64,000 nucleotides of DNA from Mucilaginibacter sp. SJ (GCF_028993635.1 NZ_CP118631.1:6758001-6822000); one strand, 5' to 3'. Counted from the stretch's first letter, positions 1 through 8,345 are shown. Notes: generated by a model not told the origin, from the sequence alone. Program-made: numbers and translations.

Positions 1-97
1 GGCTAAACCAGCAATCAAATTCAGGCAGCTCATTAGCTATCTGGTGCATTTGCGTGGTTTGGTTAATTGAACCGGTAATGAATAGTATTTTCTTCAT
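1..97 (-). CDS. N-terminal fragment of an unidentified protein
   Basis: Only the first 32 codons are inside the window; the gene continues beyond position 1. The start ATG is the complement of 95-97. The peptide begins MKKILFITGSINQTTQMHQ and has the short hydrophobic first beta strand plus glycine turn seen at the start of Rossmann-like or GT-B glycosyltransferase folds. That resemblance is weak on so few residues, so no function is assigned. It is transcribed away from the rest of the window, and the 294 bases to the next gene show no clear promoter. Confidence 0.6.
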   Translation of the reverse strand, partial: MKKILFITGSINQTTQMHQIANELPEFDCWFS

Positions 98-391
98 CCT
101 TTTATTTCAATCAGCAATTGCGTTTAGATTCAATGATTAATAATTTTATCATTTTAATTTTAAATTACGAGGCTTAGCAAAGGGCAAAGCCTGATAATTT
201 GATAAATGTAGGGGGGCTATTTTTAGATAATGCGAAGTCTGCGTTATCAAATCATTAAGCCGGATGGTGGAGTGTATTATTTATTAACAAATAATGTATG
301 TTGTTAATAAAGTGCAGGTGTTGACTGTGATAACTTGTTTAATATAAGATCATTGACGGGTTTTGGTTCTGTTGTATTTATAAACAGCGTT

Positions 392-691
392 TTAAACCAT
401 AACCTTAAATATAATAAGGATGGCAGTGACAAACAAAACGATCATCCCGCCAAGAAAAAGATAATCGGCTACCGCTTCTGCGCGGCTGCCGGGTTTGATA
501 TTCCCCCTAATGGAAAGAAACGAAAGCATGCAGCTTAACATAAAGAAAACCAGTGCTATGGTTACTGTTTCATCAATATAAGTCCGTTCGGAAAGCTTCA
601 GGAATTTTAATGAGGTAAGTACCACAAAACACAGGCCCAGCAAATTTGACGCTGCATTGAGGATATGCGGTGATTTATTGTTGCTGGACAT
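392..691 (-). CDS. small membrane protein of unknown function
   Basis: This 99-residue protein has three predicted hydrophobic segments, roughly residues 12-32, 42-60 and 73-97, separated by short charged loops. There is no signal peptide and no recognisable enzymatic motif, so it is probably a small inner-membrane protein. It stands alone: the next gene on this strand starts at 97 and the next gene to the right is divergent. I do not recognise a named family. The hydrophobic periodicity and lack of a better ORF in the region support it being real. Confidence 0.6.
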   Translation of the reverse strand: MSSNNKSPHILNAASNLLGLCFVVLTSLKFLKLSERTYIDETVTIALVFFMLSCMLSFLSIRGNIKPGSRAEAVADYLFLGGMIVLFVTAILIIFKVMV

Positions 692-1044
692 ATACGGCTA
701 TAAAACTAATAAAATCTATGATATCGGAACCGCCTGCCTTCAAAATGTTTATCGGTCAATATCAGCAAGGTAATAATATAACCGCCGGCCGGATGTGTAA
801 AATAACTGCGGATTGATTATTTTTATAAAAATATTAGATACCTGTTGCCGGAGATAGAAAGCCGTAATATAACAGCTATGTTATTGTGTTATTTAGAATC
901 GTCTTTTAATAAATAACGATATATCGCTACTTGTTTCTGTGTTTTCTTGTGTAAATTATTGAAATATAGTTATTTATATATTTGGTACATCTATTGTGTA
1001 TGATTCAAAGTATTTAAGTCCCTACATCTTAAACACATTACCTC
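692..1044. other. intergenic region between divergent genes
   Basis: These 353 bases hold no ORF I can support. The right half is very AT-rich and carries a TAnnTTTG-like element close to 977, which could serve the gene starting at 1045. No strong hairpin or repeat was seen. Confidence 0.4.
977..984 (+). promoter_or_regulatory. candidate Bacteroidota -7 element
   Basis: TATATTTG matches the Bacteroidota -7 consensus TAnnTTTG and lies 60 bases before the start codon at 1045. A TTG at 959-961 is only 15 bases upstream, shorter than the usual -33 spacing, so the assignment is tentative. Confidence 0.3.
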
Positions 1045-3618
1045 ATGACAAAAAAAATACTCACTTTTTTATTCCTTACAGGCTCGGCGGTGTACGCAAA
1101 TGCACAGGCCATTGCACCATCAGCCTGGCAAAAGTTTCCGGATAGCACCGTTGTAAGTGTTCATGCCTCATACGATGATGTAACCGGAATTCACCGTTGG
1201 TTGTTCGGCGAAAACTATCGTAAGGACTGGGCAATGAAAGTTAAATTGCCGGTGATCCGGTTATCACAAATAAACGGTGGACTTACCCCTATAAAGCAAG
1301 GCGGCGGCATGGAGTCAAAGTCGTTACGGCTGGAAGATAAAACCGGCCGCGAATGGGTACTGCGCAGCGTTGAAAAAGTACCGGATAAATTGCTCCCGCC
1401 AAATTTGCAGGGCACTTTTGCTGTTGATTGGGTTGGCGATGAATTTAGCGGTCAGCATCCGTACTCTGCCCTGATAGTGCCTCCGCTTGCTGAAGCTGCA
1501 AACGTACCGCATGCTAACCCAATTATAGGCGTTGTGGCCGAAGACCCGGCACTTGGACAATACAGTAAGTTATTTATAGGTACGGTATGTTTGATAGAAG
1601 AACGGGAACCAATAGGTTCATCAGATAATACCCTTAAAATGCAGAGGCAACTGCTTAAAAGCTATGACAATAGGTTGGATGGGGAAGGGTTTTTGCGCGC
1701 CCGTATGCTTGATCTTTTAATGGGCGATTGGGATAGGCACGAAGACCAATGGCGCTGGGCCGATACTAAAAATGGGAAAGGAAAAACCTATATAGCCGTA
1801 CCGCGCGACCGTGATCAGGTATTTCACGTTACGCAGGGCGTGTTTCCAAGTATTGCAGCCCTACCCTGGATAGACCCCTTACTGGAAGATTTTACAGGGG
1901 ATATTCCGCATGTGAAATATTCTCTTTTTAAAACGCGCTTTATGAAGGAATACCCTGACGCGCAAATAAGCTATGAACGATGGATGCAAATTGCCAATGA
2001 CTTTGTTAAAGCCGAAACTGATGAGGTGCTTGAAGAGAGTTTAAAGCGTTTGCCTGCTGAAAGCTATAAATTGAGGCATGATGACCTGTTAGCAAAGCTT
2101 AAAAAGCGTCGTGACAACATTCCGGAAGCAATGAGCGAGTATTATAAGTTCATCAATAGGATAGTGGATGTCCGCACCACTGATAAAAACGAGTTGATAA
2201 CTATTTCAGATGCACCGGATAAGGCTACAAGGATAACCATAGATAAGCTAAATAAAGAGGGGGAAACCAAAAACCGTTTTATGGATATGGTTTACAAGCC
2301 TGAAGTTACAAAGGAGATCAGGCTATATGTTTCGGCCGGCGATGATCAGGTGGTGATCAATAATGGTAGCTCGCCAATAAAGTTGAGAATTGTAGATAGC
2401 GTTGGCAATAAAACTGTCGATGTTAAACAGGCCAACCGTAAGGTGCAGTTTTACGGCCGTAAAGACAGTATAACTTTTACAGGCAATACCGACAGGCTGA
2501 GCAAGCACTTGTCTAACGATACATTAAATACACAATTCCTGCCTACCAATTTATATAATGTATGGATGCCACTGGCAACTGCCGGTTTAAATAAAGATGA
2601 TGGATTTTTATTGGGGTTGGGTTTTAAATATATCGGGCATGATGGCTTCCGTAAACTACCATACTCAACCCTGCAACAGGTAATGATAACCCATTCATTT
2701 GCCACCGATGCATTCAGGATCAAGTATAATGGCGAATGGATAGATGCCGTTGGTAAAGCTGATTTTACTATGCAAGCCAACATTCAATCGCCCGATAATA
2801 CGGTGAACTTTTTTGGTTTGGGTAACGAAAGTGTACTGAACAAATTTACGGGCTACCGGAGATTTTACCGTACCCGGTATGATATTTACCAGTTTGACCC
2901 GGCTTTGCGCTGGCATACAGGCAAGAACAGCGATATCAGTGTTGGCCCTTCGTTCCAGTATTATCACCTTGATCTTGCAGACAATGCCGGGCGTTTTATT
3001 AATCAATCATCACTCATTAACTCCTATGATAGTTTATCGGTAGGAAAAGATAAAACTCATCTTGGTGCTTTGATAAATTATACAACAAACAGGCGCGACA
3101 ATAATATACTGCCCAAAAGCGGGTTTTATTTTACTGTTACAGCACAGGGGTATACCGGCCTTAACAGATACTCAAAATCATTTATACAAATAAAGCCTGA
3201 ATTTACTTACTACCAAAAGCTAACTCCGGGGGGCGCTATAGTATTATCTGACCGTGTTGGCGGCGGCGTAAGCTTTGGTAAGCCTGCTTTTTACCAGTCA
3301 ATGTTTTTGGGCGGACAGGGCAACCTGTTGGGGTATCTGCAAAACCGCTTTGCAGGCAAGCATATGGTGTTTAATAATTTGCAGGCAAGGGTTAAACTTG
3401 CCGATATAGCCAGTTATATTTTGCCGGGCCAGTTAGGTTTAGTGGGCTTTTATGACGCGGGCCGCGTTTGGATAGACGATGAGCATTCAGATAAGTGGCA
3501 TACCGGCACAGGCGGCGGGTTATATTTTGCGCCGGCAAGTTTAACAGTATTGCAAATATTGGCAGGGCATTCAAGCGAAGGCTGGTACCCTTATGTATCG
3601 CTTAATTTCAGGTTGTAA
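1045..3618 (+). CDS. exported kinase-like domain fused to Omp85/BamA-type outer-membrane barrel
   Basis: The 857-residue protein starts with a signal peptide (about residues 1-20, ending NAQA). Residues ~70-360 resemble a HipA/FAM20-like kinase fold. There is a lysine-bearing strand near R102-K111, a GDWDRHEDQW block at 227-236 that looks like a catalytic D-R-H segment, and PRDRDQVF at 253-260, placed like a metal-binding aspartate strand. Residues ~500-857 form a surface-antigen (D15/Omp85) barrel with a LLGY motif where Omp85 proteins usually have RGF/RGY, and the final strand ends in FRL. In related Bacteroidota proteins this region often follows a calcineurin-like phosphoesterase; that domain is absent here. 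It is probably anchored in the outer membrane with the N-terminal domain periplasmic. The barrel is fairly sure. The kinase-like reading is an inference from motif order and needs a profile or structure comparison. The gene is followed after 90 bases by a GIN-domain gene. Confidence 0.75.
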   Translation: MTKKILTFLFLTGSAVYANAQAIAPSAWQKFPDSTVVSVHASYDDVTGIHRWLFGENYRKDWAMKVKLPVIRLSQINGGLTPIKQGGGMESKSLRLEDKTGREWVLRSVEKVPDKLLPPNLQGTFAVDWVGDEFSGQHPYSALIVPPLAEAANVPHANPIIGVVAEDPALGQYSKLFIGTVCLIEEREPIGSSDNTLKMQRQLLKSYDNRLDGEGFLRARMLDLLMGDWDRHEDQWRWADTKNGKGKTYIAVPRDRDQVFHVTQGVFPSIAALPWIDPLLEDFTGDIPHVKYSLFKTRFMKEYPDAQISYERWMQIANDFVKAETDEVLEESLKRLPAESYKLRHDDLLAKLKKRRDNIPEAMSEYYKFINRIVDVRTTDKNELITISDAPDKATRITIDKLNKEGETKNRFMDMVYKPEVTKEIRLYVSAGDDQVVINNGSSPIKLRIVDSVGNKTVDVKQANRKVQFYGRKDSITFTGNTDRLSKHLSNDTLNTQFLPTNLYNVWMPLATAGLNKDDGFLLGLGFKYIGHDGFRKLPYSTLQQVMITHSFATDAFRIKYNGEWIDAVGKADFTMQANIQSPDNTVNFFGLGNESVLNKFTGYRRFYRTRYDIYQFDPALRWHTGKNSDISVGPSFQYYHLDLADNAGRFINQSSLINSYDSLSVGKDKTHLGALINYTTNRRDNNILPKSGFYFTVTAQGYTGLNRYSKSFIQIKPEFTYYQKLTPGGAIVLSDRVGGGVSFGKPAFYQSMFLGGQGNLLGYLQNRFAGKHMVFNNLQARVKLADIASYILPGQLGLVGFYDAGRVWIDDEHSDKWHTGTGGGLYFAPASLTVLQILAGHSSEGWYPYVSLNFRL

Positions 3619-3708
3619 TGAATCTTTGCGGAAGTTGGTAGAGGTAAAAAAATTAAAAAAATTGCAACGTTTTTTTAGAAAAAGCGTCATATTCTTAAAC
3701 ACGCGATC

Positions 3709-4407
3709 ATGAAAAAACTAATCTTCTCACTTATGGCTTCGTTACTAACGGTTTCGATAGCCTTTAATACTTCTGCGCAAACTGTAACCCGCAGCGTATC
3801 CGGTTATAACGGTATTGCCTGTGGTGGCCCGTTTAACGTATTTATTAAAATTGATGGGACCGAAAGCCTGAAACTTGATGTTGATGCCAATGTAGTTGAT
3901 GATATTAAAACTGAAGTAGAAAACGGCATATTAAAAGTTGAATTCAAGGATCACTGGAAAAATCATCGCAATATGCAGCGGGCCAATATTTACATCACCG
4001 CCAAAAGCCTTGGATACCTTGCTAACAGCGGTTCAGGAAATGCAACTGTTGATGGTATAATGACCGCCGAAAATGCCAAAATTGCGTTAAGCGGTTCAGG
4101 GAATATTAAAACTGCTGTTAAATCAGGTACTTTGGATCTGAAAATCAGCGGATCAGGTTCAATTGATGTTAAGGGCAGTACCGGTATGGCCGACTGCCGT
4201 ATTTCAGGTTCGGGAGAGATCAACGGCAAATCATTGAGGACTGAAACTGTTGAGGCGTCAATTGCCGGTTCAGGAAATATTAATTTGATTGCCAGTAAAA
4301 CAGTTTCTGCGCGTATTTCTGGTTCAGGAAGTGTTGTATATTCCGGTACCGCAACAATTGGTACAACCCGTTACGCGGGATCAGGCAGGGTTAGCAAAGC
4401 TGATTAA
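3709..4407 (+). CDS. exported GIN-domain (DUF2807) protein
   Basis: This 232-residue protein has a clear signal peptide (MKKLIFSLMASLLTVSIAF to about residue 23, AQT cleavage). The rest is a DUF2807/GIN domain, a right-handed beta-helix-like fold made of repeated turns of the type SGSGN or SGSGS, visible at least six times between residues 105 and 228. GIN proteins are common in Bacteroidota, and the family is annotated as putative adhesin head domains; the biochemical role is unknown. The early strand block after the signal (VSGYNGIACGGPFNVFI) is the usual domain opening. It lies 90 bases after the Omp85 fusion on the same strand and is closed by an intrinsic terminator at 4431-4462. Confidence 0.88.
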   Translation: MKKLIFSLMASLLTVSIAFNTSAQTVTRSVSGYNGIACGGPFNVFIKIDGTESLKLDVDANVVDDIKTEVENGILKVEFKDHWKNHRNMQRANIYITAKSLGYLANSGSGNATVDGIMTAENAKIALSGSGNIKTAVKSGTLDLKISGSGSIDVKGSTGMADCRISGSGEINGKSLRTETVEASIAGSGNINLIASKTVSARISGSGSVVYSGTATIGTTRYAGSGRVSKAD

Positions 4408-4430
4408 AACCTGGTTAACTTACTATATCG

Positions 4431-4462
4431 AAAGACTGCTTCTTCAGAGCGGTCTTTTTTTG
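4431..4462 (+). terminator. intrinsic terminator after the GIN-domain gene
   Basis: AAAGACTGCT (4431-4440) pairs with AGCGGTCTTT (4448-4457), one G-T pair, seven-base loop, followed by a T run. Confidence 0.85.
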
Positions 4463-4519
4463 TTATTAGTGTAGCGAATTAAAAGTTTCTATCGTACGGA
4501 TAGGTAAAACCTTCACTTT

Positions 4520-4993
4520 ATGATTAAGCCTGTATTGATATTTAAGAATTTAACTGTTTGCCTGTTGCTATCGGTTTTGTTTTCTCTTGGCGCCTGTAAA
4601 AAAGACAAGGCGCAGCAACCCGTCAAAAAAAATACATCCCTTTTTGGCCAGTGGTATATTCCGGTTAAAGAGGGGGAACAAGCGCGTTATTTAGTATTCT
4701 CGTCGGATAGTACTTTTATTTTGGCCGATGTAACTTATAAAAATGGTAATTCAACAACGGTTCAGTACACCGGGAAATTTCATACTAAAGGGGATGGATT
4801 AAACATTGTTATCGCAAAAAAAATGGTAAGTGAAGGTAGTAATGTTATCAGTACCGACCCTTCTAACGCTCAGTTTTATACCAATTCGGCATTTGTTGTC
4901 GACAATTATAAATTGACCATAAACTATAAAGACAATACCGGGGCTGCTATGAAAAGTATTTTTTCGATGGTGCTTCAGGATAAAGTTATTTGA
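4520..4993 (+). CDS. lipoprotein of unknown function
   Basis: The 157-residue product has a lipoprotein signal: a hydrophobic stretch around residues 9-24 ending in SLGACKKDK, a standard lipobox with Cys followed by lysines. The mature part starts with a low-complexity linker (KKDKAQQPVKKN). It continues as a small beta-rich domain including a FGQWYIP segment and alternating strands, resembling the lipocalin-like/DUF4923-type small lipoproteins of Bacteroidota. I cannot assign a family with confidence. It sits between two terminators, so it is probably a single-gene transcript. Confidence 0.75.
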   Translation: MIKPVLIFKNLTVCLLLSVLFSLGACKKDKAQQPVKKNTSLFGQWYIPVKEGEQARYLVFSSDSTFILADVTYKNGNSTTVQYTGKFHTKGDGLNIVIAKKMVSEGSNVISTDPSNAQFYTNSAFVVDNYKLTINYKDNTGAAMKSIFSMVLQDKVI

Positions 4994-5011
4994 TTTAGTT
5001 TTGTTTTTTAG

Positions 5012-5036
5012 GCACGCCGGTCGGGTGCTTTTTTGT
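5012..5036 (+). terminator. intrinsic terminator after the lipoprotein gene
   Basis: GCACGCC (5012-5018) pairs with GGGTGC (5023-5028) with a one-base bulge, then TTTTTT. It has the right polarity for the plus-strand lipoprotein gene ending at 4993. Confidence 0.65.
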
Positions 5037-5132
5037 TTATACTTTATCAATTTCGCCGGCCACCCGTTGCGCCGAGCGGATACATGACTCCATACCCCTG
5101 CTTAAATTATCGGCATAAGTGCCGGCGAAATA
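5037..5132 (-). pseudogene. remnant of a flavoenzyme C-terminus
   Basis: A 31-codon frame with no start ends in a stop at 5037-5039. It reads YFAGTYADNLSRGMESC followed by IRSAQRVAGEIDKV. The pattern G-x-Y-x-(x)n-G-x-x-E/S-A-x-R-x-A is the usual last helix of FAD-dependent amine oxidase or protoporphyrinogen-oxidase-like proteins, where it contacts the flavin. Upstream in this frame is an immediate stop, and the next gene (5138-5644) begins in a different frame, so only the tail survives. It is probably what is left after a deletion. The family assignment rests on one motif. Confidence 0.4.
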
Positions 5133-5137
5133 TCAAT

Positions 5138-5644
5138 TCACATAGCCGGGGTAAACCCTTTGCGCTGGCCCTTTAGTTTAATTGCCTGGTATATCATAAT
5201 TACAATAAATAATACCAGCATGATCAAAAGCCCCAGTTTTACTACAGGAGAGTCAGGTCCTTCGGCCAGCGGTTGTTCAACCGGGAGCCTGGTGAGCGTT
5301 TCAACTACGGCAGGTACCAATGAAAAAAATAAAGTGGCTGTCATGCCTATGGTTTGCACATAATCTGCCTTGCTGCCAAAAATGCGCAGGGAGGGGGCAT
5401 AGTAAACTACAGGCAGTAATATTAAAATAAGAAACGAAAGGTTATGGGCGCTACTCAGGTGACCAGTTTTCATAACTAAAAATGACGATAAACAGGCCAG
5501 CACGGTAAAGATGCCGTAAAGCCTGCCGTTTTTTGTTTTAGGGGCGATTTTCCCGTCCTGAAACAATGCAATAAACCCAACGGCAACTCCTACAAGGCTT
5601 ATGGCCGTATGAATAACCCCTAATGTTGATAAATGATTTGGCAT
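5138..5644 (-). CDS. multi-pass membrane protein of unknown function
   Basis: This 168-residue protein has about five hydrophobic segments (near residues 10-28, 42-60, 68-86, 95-118 and 135-155). It contains a conserved-looking TGHLSSAHNLSF block between the second and third segments, where His residues flank the membrane. It resembles small DUF2231/DUF2306-like inner-membrane proteins but I cannot place it firmly. The start ATG is the complement of 5642-5644. The 3' end abuts the flavoenzyme remnant, which is in another frame, so the present C-terminus may have been set by the same deletion. The neighbour to the right is divergent. Confidence 0.65.
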   Translation of the reverse strand: MPNHLSTLGVIHTAISLVGVAVGFIALFQDGKIAPKTKNGRLYGIFTVLACLSSFLVMKTGHLSSAHNLSFLILILLPVVYYAPSLRIFGSKADYVQTIGMTATLFFSLVPAVVETLTRLPVEQPLAEGPDSPVVKLGLLIMLVLFIVIMIYQAIKLKGQRKGFTPAM

Positions 5645-5900
5645 AACAGTGATTTTTAAGGTTAACGATATTTTTTAAAGTGATTTGCTTACGAATAAAC
5701 AGGGGTTATCAATACTTATACCTGTTTTTTATATTGTTGACAATCAATTATTTGTGTATTTCCTGGCTTTGAAATGACGAAATGTCGTAACGAATTGCCA
5801 TAACTAACGGAATATAGCAATTGTCACGCATAAAATAGTAAAGCAAACTTATCTGCAGCGTTAAGGTTAGTTAAAATAGTTCATACTAAAGCTAAAACAA

Positions 5901-6305
5901 ATGTTAAGCATTTATTATAAGATCTGGGTTGATGCCATTACGCAGGAAAGGGCAAAGAAAGGAGAGGATGGCAAGTATTGGAAGGCATTTACAATTATCC
6001 CTATGTCCCTGGTTCAGGGTGTTAACCTGCTAACATTATTGTTTATCCTTCGTTTTTTTACTGATATTCCTATCCTTTTTACATTGGACTTAACCAGGGA
6101 TAAAGCCATAAACGGGTTCATAGCCGGTTTGCTTGTGTTTTTTATTCCCTTTGTGCTATTGAATTACCTGCTCATATTTTACAACAATCGTTATAATAAG
6201 TTGATGAACCTGTATCCCAGCCGTAACAGTAAGCTGTATCGTAATTACGTTTTAATAAGTTTGGGCATCATAGTGATCCCTTTTGTGTTTAAGCTCTTTT
6301 TTTAA
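5901..6305 (+). CDS. three-segment membrane protein of unknown function
   Basis: The 134-residue product has a soluble N-terminal stretch (YYKIWVDAITQERAKKGED). It then has three membrane segments at about residues 30-50, 70-92 and 112-133, with a basic loop (NNRYNKLMNLYPSRNSK) before the last one. There is no signal peptide and no known catalytic motif. The pattern is typical of small uncharacterised Sphingobacteriaceae inner-membrane proteins. It is convergent with the response regulator that ends at 6331, only 25 bases away. Confidence 0.65.
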   Translation: MLSIYYKIWVDAITQERAKKGEDGKYWKAFTIIPMSLVQGVNLLTLLFILRFFTDIPILFTLDLTRDKAINGFIAGLLVFFIPFVLLNYLLIFYNNRYNKLMNLYPSRNSKLYRNYVLISLGIIVIPFVFKLFF

Positions 6306-6330
6306 CGATGGATTGTATCAGTAAAATCTC

Positions 6331-6996
6331 TTAAACAGTTATGATCTGATTTTTGATGGCAAAAAGTACCATGCCCGTTCTTGATTTAAGCCCAAACTTT
6401 TGAAATAATGATTCGCGATAATTATCAATAGTATGCGGACTCAGATTCATTTCGTCGGCAATTTGCCTGTAGGTAAGTTCGGAGCAGCTTAGTTTCAGAA
6501 ATGTAAGTTCATTGGAGGTAAGCTCTTTTGATTTATCGACGGGGGTATTTTTATTTTGCATGGTATAAAGCAATTTGCCGCTTACCAGTTCATTTAGATA
6601 ATAGCCGTGCTTTTGGATAGTTTGCATCGCATAAACTACGTCTCTTATCTTCGATTCCTTAAGCATATAGCCAACAGCTCCGTTCTTAAGCATGTTTATA
6701 ATCGGTTTATCTTCGTCAGACATACTCAACGCAAGCACTTTTACTGTAGGGTGATTTTCCCGTAACCAGGCCGTAGCCGCATAACCATCCATTACCGGCA
6801 TGGTTATATCCATCAATACAATGTCAGGTAAGGAGGATTTTTTTAACTTGCTGATCATATCCTCTCCATTTTCGGCGTCGAAAAGGATATTGATCTCTTT
6901 AAAATCGCCCAGCAGACTGATCATTCCCTGTCTGAATAAGGTATGATTATCAATTATGGCAATTTGTACAGGCCCTGTAAATGTTGAAGTGTGCAT
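6331..6996 (-). CDS. NarL/LuxR-family response regulator
   Basis: This 221-residue transcription factor has an N-terminal receiver domain (residues ~10-125). The phospho-acceptor aspartate is in VLMDITMPVMDG, acidic residues are near the start (IAIIDNH) and a conserved lysine is in MLKESK. The C-terminal LuxR-type helix-turn-helix (about 155-215) reads LTYRQIADEMNLSPHTIDNYRE. The architecture is that of two-component regulators activated by phosphorylation from a sensor histidine kinase. No kinase gene is nearby, so it is an orphan in this window and its partner is unknown. It is transcribed alone; its start is followed upstream by a 356-base region holding hairpins and a possible short transcript. 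Confidence 0.93.
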   Translation of the reverse strand: MHTSTFTGPVQIAIIDNHTLFRQGMISLLGDFKEINILFDAENGEDMISKLKKSSLPDIVLMDITMPVMDGYAATAWLRENHPTVKVLALSMSDEDKPIINMLKNGAVGYMLKESKIRDVVYAMQTIQKHGYYLNELVSGKLLYTMQNKNTPVDKSKELTSNELTFLKLSCSELTYRQIADEMNLSPHTIDNYRESLFQKFGLKSRTGMVLFAIKNQIITV

Positions 6997-7091
6997 TAAT
7001 ATTAGGTGTATATGTTAACTGATGTTAATCATATTGCCAAAGTAAAAAAAATAATAAACTTATATTTCATTTTACCATGCAGTTTAAAGCA

Positions 7092-7120
7092 AAAAAGGGT
7101 GGTTTCACCCTTTTTAATTC
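7092..7120. terminator. bidirectional hairpin with T runs
   Basis: AAAAAGGGTG (7092-7101) pairs perfectly with CACCCTTTTT (7106-7115) around a four-base loop, and both strands have a T run. It could end a minus-strand transcript from the DUF1348 gene or isolate the response-regulator promoter. Confidence 0.6.
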
Positions 7121-7201
7121 TTAATTGTTAAGCGAGATTTGGGTTGTTGAAAGAAATATACCCAACTTTTAATTTACACACCTGATAAAATAAATATTAA
7201 A

Positions 7202-7309
7202 GTGCTGCGAAGAGGCGTCGGGATATTGAAATTACAGCTCGAAACGATATTAACTGAATTTAAGGAAGCCCTAAACCTTTTTGCTCAATTATTTAATATT
7301 GATGTTTAG
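7202..7309 (+). CDS. possible 35-residue small protein
   Basis: A GTG-initiated frame of 35 codons ends in TAG at 7307-7309, exactly inside the 5' arm of the terminator at 7307-7345. The peptide (LRRGVGILKLQLETILTEF, then KEALNLFAQLFNIDV) would be an amphipathic helix. The frame stays open further upstream but has no ATG, and no ribosome-binding site is evident. It may instead be a non-coding RNA, or chance. It is the only candidate occupant of the 356-base gap, and the placement between two hairpins is the main reason for listing it. Confidence 0.25.
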   Translation: MLRRGVGILKLQLETILTEFKEALNLFAQLFNIDV

Positions 7310-7351
7310 CCCATTATAAGAGTCATCGGCTTTCGTAATGGGCTATTTCTT
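7307..7351 (+). terminator. intrinsic terminator of an unassigned plus-strand transcript
   Basis: TAGCCCATTA (7307-7316) pairs perfectly with TAATGGGCTA (7336-7345), then TTTCTTTTT. No annotated plus-strand gene precedes it; the candidate is the short frame at 7202-7309. Confidence 0.6.
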
Positions 7352-7352
7352 T

Positions 7353-7763
7353 TTACAGCCGCTTGTCTTCTTCTTTGATGGGCAGGTCATTGATGCTGGC
7401 ATAGCGCTTTTGCATCAAGCCGTTTTCGTCAAACTCCCAGTTCTCGTTGCCATAAGCACGAAACCATTGGCCTTCAGCATTATGATATTCGTACTCAAAA
7501 CGTACTGCAATACGGTTATCTGTAAAGGCCCACAGTTCTTTTTTTAATTTATAATCGAATTCTTTTTCCCATTTGCGGGTTAAAAATTCCACTACCTGTT
7601 GGCGCCCGTTTACAAATTCCGAGCGGTTGCGCCATTCGGTGTCAATGGTATATGCTAAAGAAACCCTTGCCGGGTCCTGGCTGTTCCAGGCGTCTTCGGC
7701 TAATTGCACTTTTTGGGTGGCTGTTTCAAAGTTAAATGGCGGTAATGGCAGCTTTTGTTCCAT
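7353..7763 (-). CDS. DUF1348 protein of the NTF2-like fold
   Basis: The 136-residue cytoplasmic protein matches the DUF1348 family in length and pattern. It has a helical N-terminus with the typical AEDAWNSQDP block, TEWRNRSEFVNGR, a tryptophan-containing WEKEFDYKLKKELW block, and strands FEYEYHNAEGQWFRAYGNENWEF. NTF2-like folds form a cone-shaped pocket that can bind small molecules or act enzymatically, but DUF1348 members have no established reaction. The gene is single; a TAACTTTG promoter-like element lies about 30 bases before the start at 7763. Confidence 0.88.
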   Translation of the reverse strand: MEQKLPLPPFNFETATQKVQLAEDAWNSQDPARVSLAYTIDTEWRNRSEFVNGRQQVVEFLTRKWEKEFDYKLKKELWAFTDNRIAVRFEYEYHNAEGQWFRAYGNENWEFDENGLMQKRYASINDLPIKEEDKRL

Positions 7764-7789
7764 GATGGTAATAATCTGATTTGATATAT

Positions 7790-7797
7790 CAAAGTTA
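7790..7797 (-). promoter_or_regulatory. candidate -7 element for the DUF1348 gene
   Basis: On the minus strand this reads TAACTTTG, matching TAnnTTTG, 27 bases upstream of the start codon. No TTG was seen at the expected -33 distance. Confidence 0.35.
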
Positions 7798-7904
7798 AGA
7801 CGATGCAGGGTTATTTAATGGTACTATTCAACGTTCCTTTGGTATTATGTTTTCTTTTTTTAAATTTAAATAGCCCCTCTTAACCAATTTATTACCTGTT
7901 AATC

Positions 7905-8333
7905 ATGAAAGCCAAAAGTACCAAACCAGTTGTCCTTGCCGACTCGGCAGGGGTAGACAGTTACATGCAAAAGCTTGATCATCCATTGAAGGAAGTGTTA
8001 GGAGCGCTGAGAAAAATTACCCTGGCTATTGACGATGAAATTGGCGAGCATATCAAATGGAATGCACCGAGCTTTTTATATATCGGTGAAATGAAACCCT
8101 TTGATCCTAAAGAGTATAAAAGATATATTATCGTTTCGAACGTATACCAAAAAGATTGTATCAGACTGGTATTCCCCTCAGGGGCAAAGATCAATGATAC
8201 ATCCGGTTTGCTTTCCGGCGATTATGCCGACGGCCGCCGGTTGGCTTTTTTTCACAATATGGAAGAAGTTAAGGCAAAAGAAGAAGCTTTGCGAAACGTT
8301 GTGAAAACCTGGTTGACTTTGCTGGATAAATAA
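7905..8333 (+). CDS. DUF1801 (YdhG-like) protein
   Basis: This 142-residue protein belongs to the DUF1801/YdhG-like group. It shows the SYMQKLDHPLKEVLGALRKI opening helix, the EHIKWNAPSF loop that is the family hallmark, a central beta sheet with YIIVSN and IRLVFPSG, and a C-terminal helix. The fold is frataxin-like; the molecular function is not known. It is cytoplasmic with no signal. Twelve bases separate its stop from the ankyrin gene, so the two are probably cotranscribed. Confidence 0.88.
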   Translation: MKAKSTKPVVLADSAGVDSYMQKLDHPLKEVLGALRKITLAIDDEIGEHIKWNAPSFLYIGEMKPFDPKEYKRYIIVSNVYQKDCIRLVFPSGAKINDTSGLLSGDYADGRRLAFFHNMEEVKAKEEALRNVVKTWLTLLDK

Positions 8334-8345
8334 AAGGAGAAAGCT

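Noticed and set aside
335..538. Plus-strand frame of 67 codons
   Set aside because: It is antisense to the small membrane protein at 392-691 and has no membrane, signal or domain pattern of its own.
4289..4474. Plus-strand frame running through the GIN gene end and terminator
   Set aside because: It lies mostly in another frame of the GIN-domain gene and crosses its terminator hairpin.
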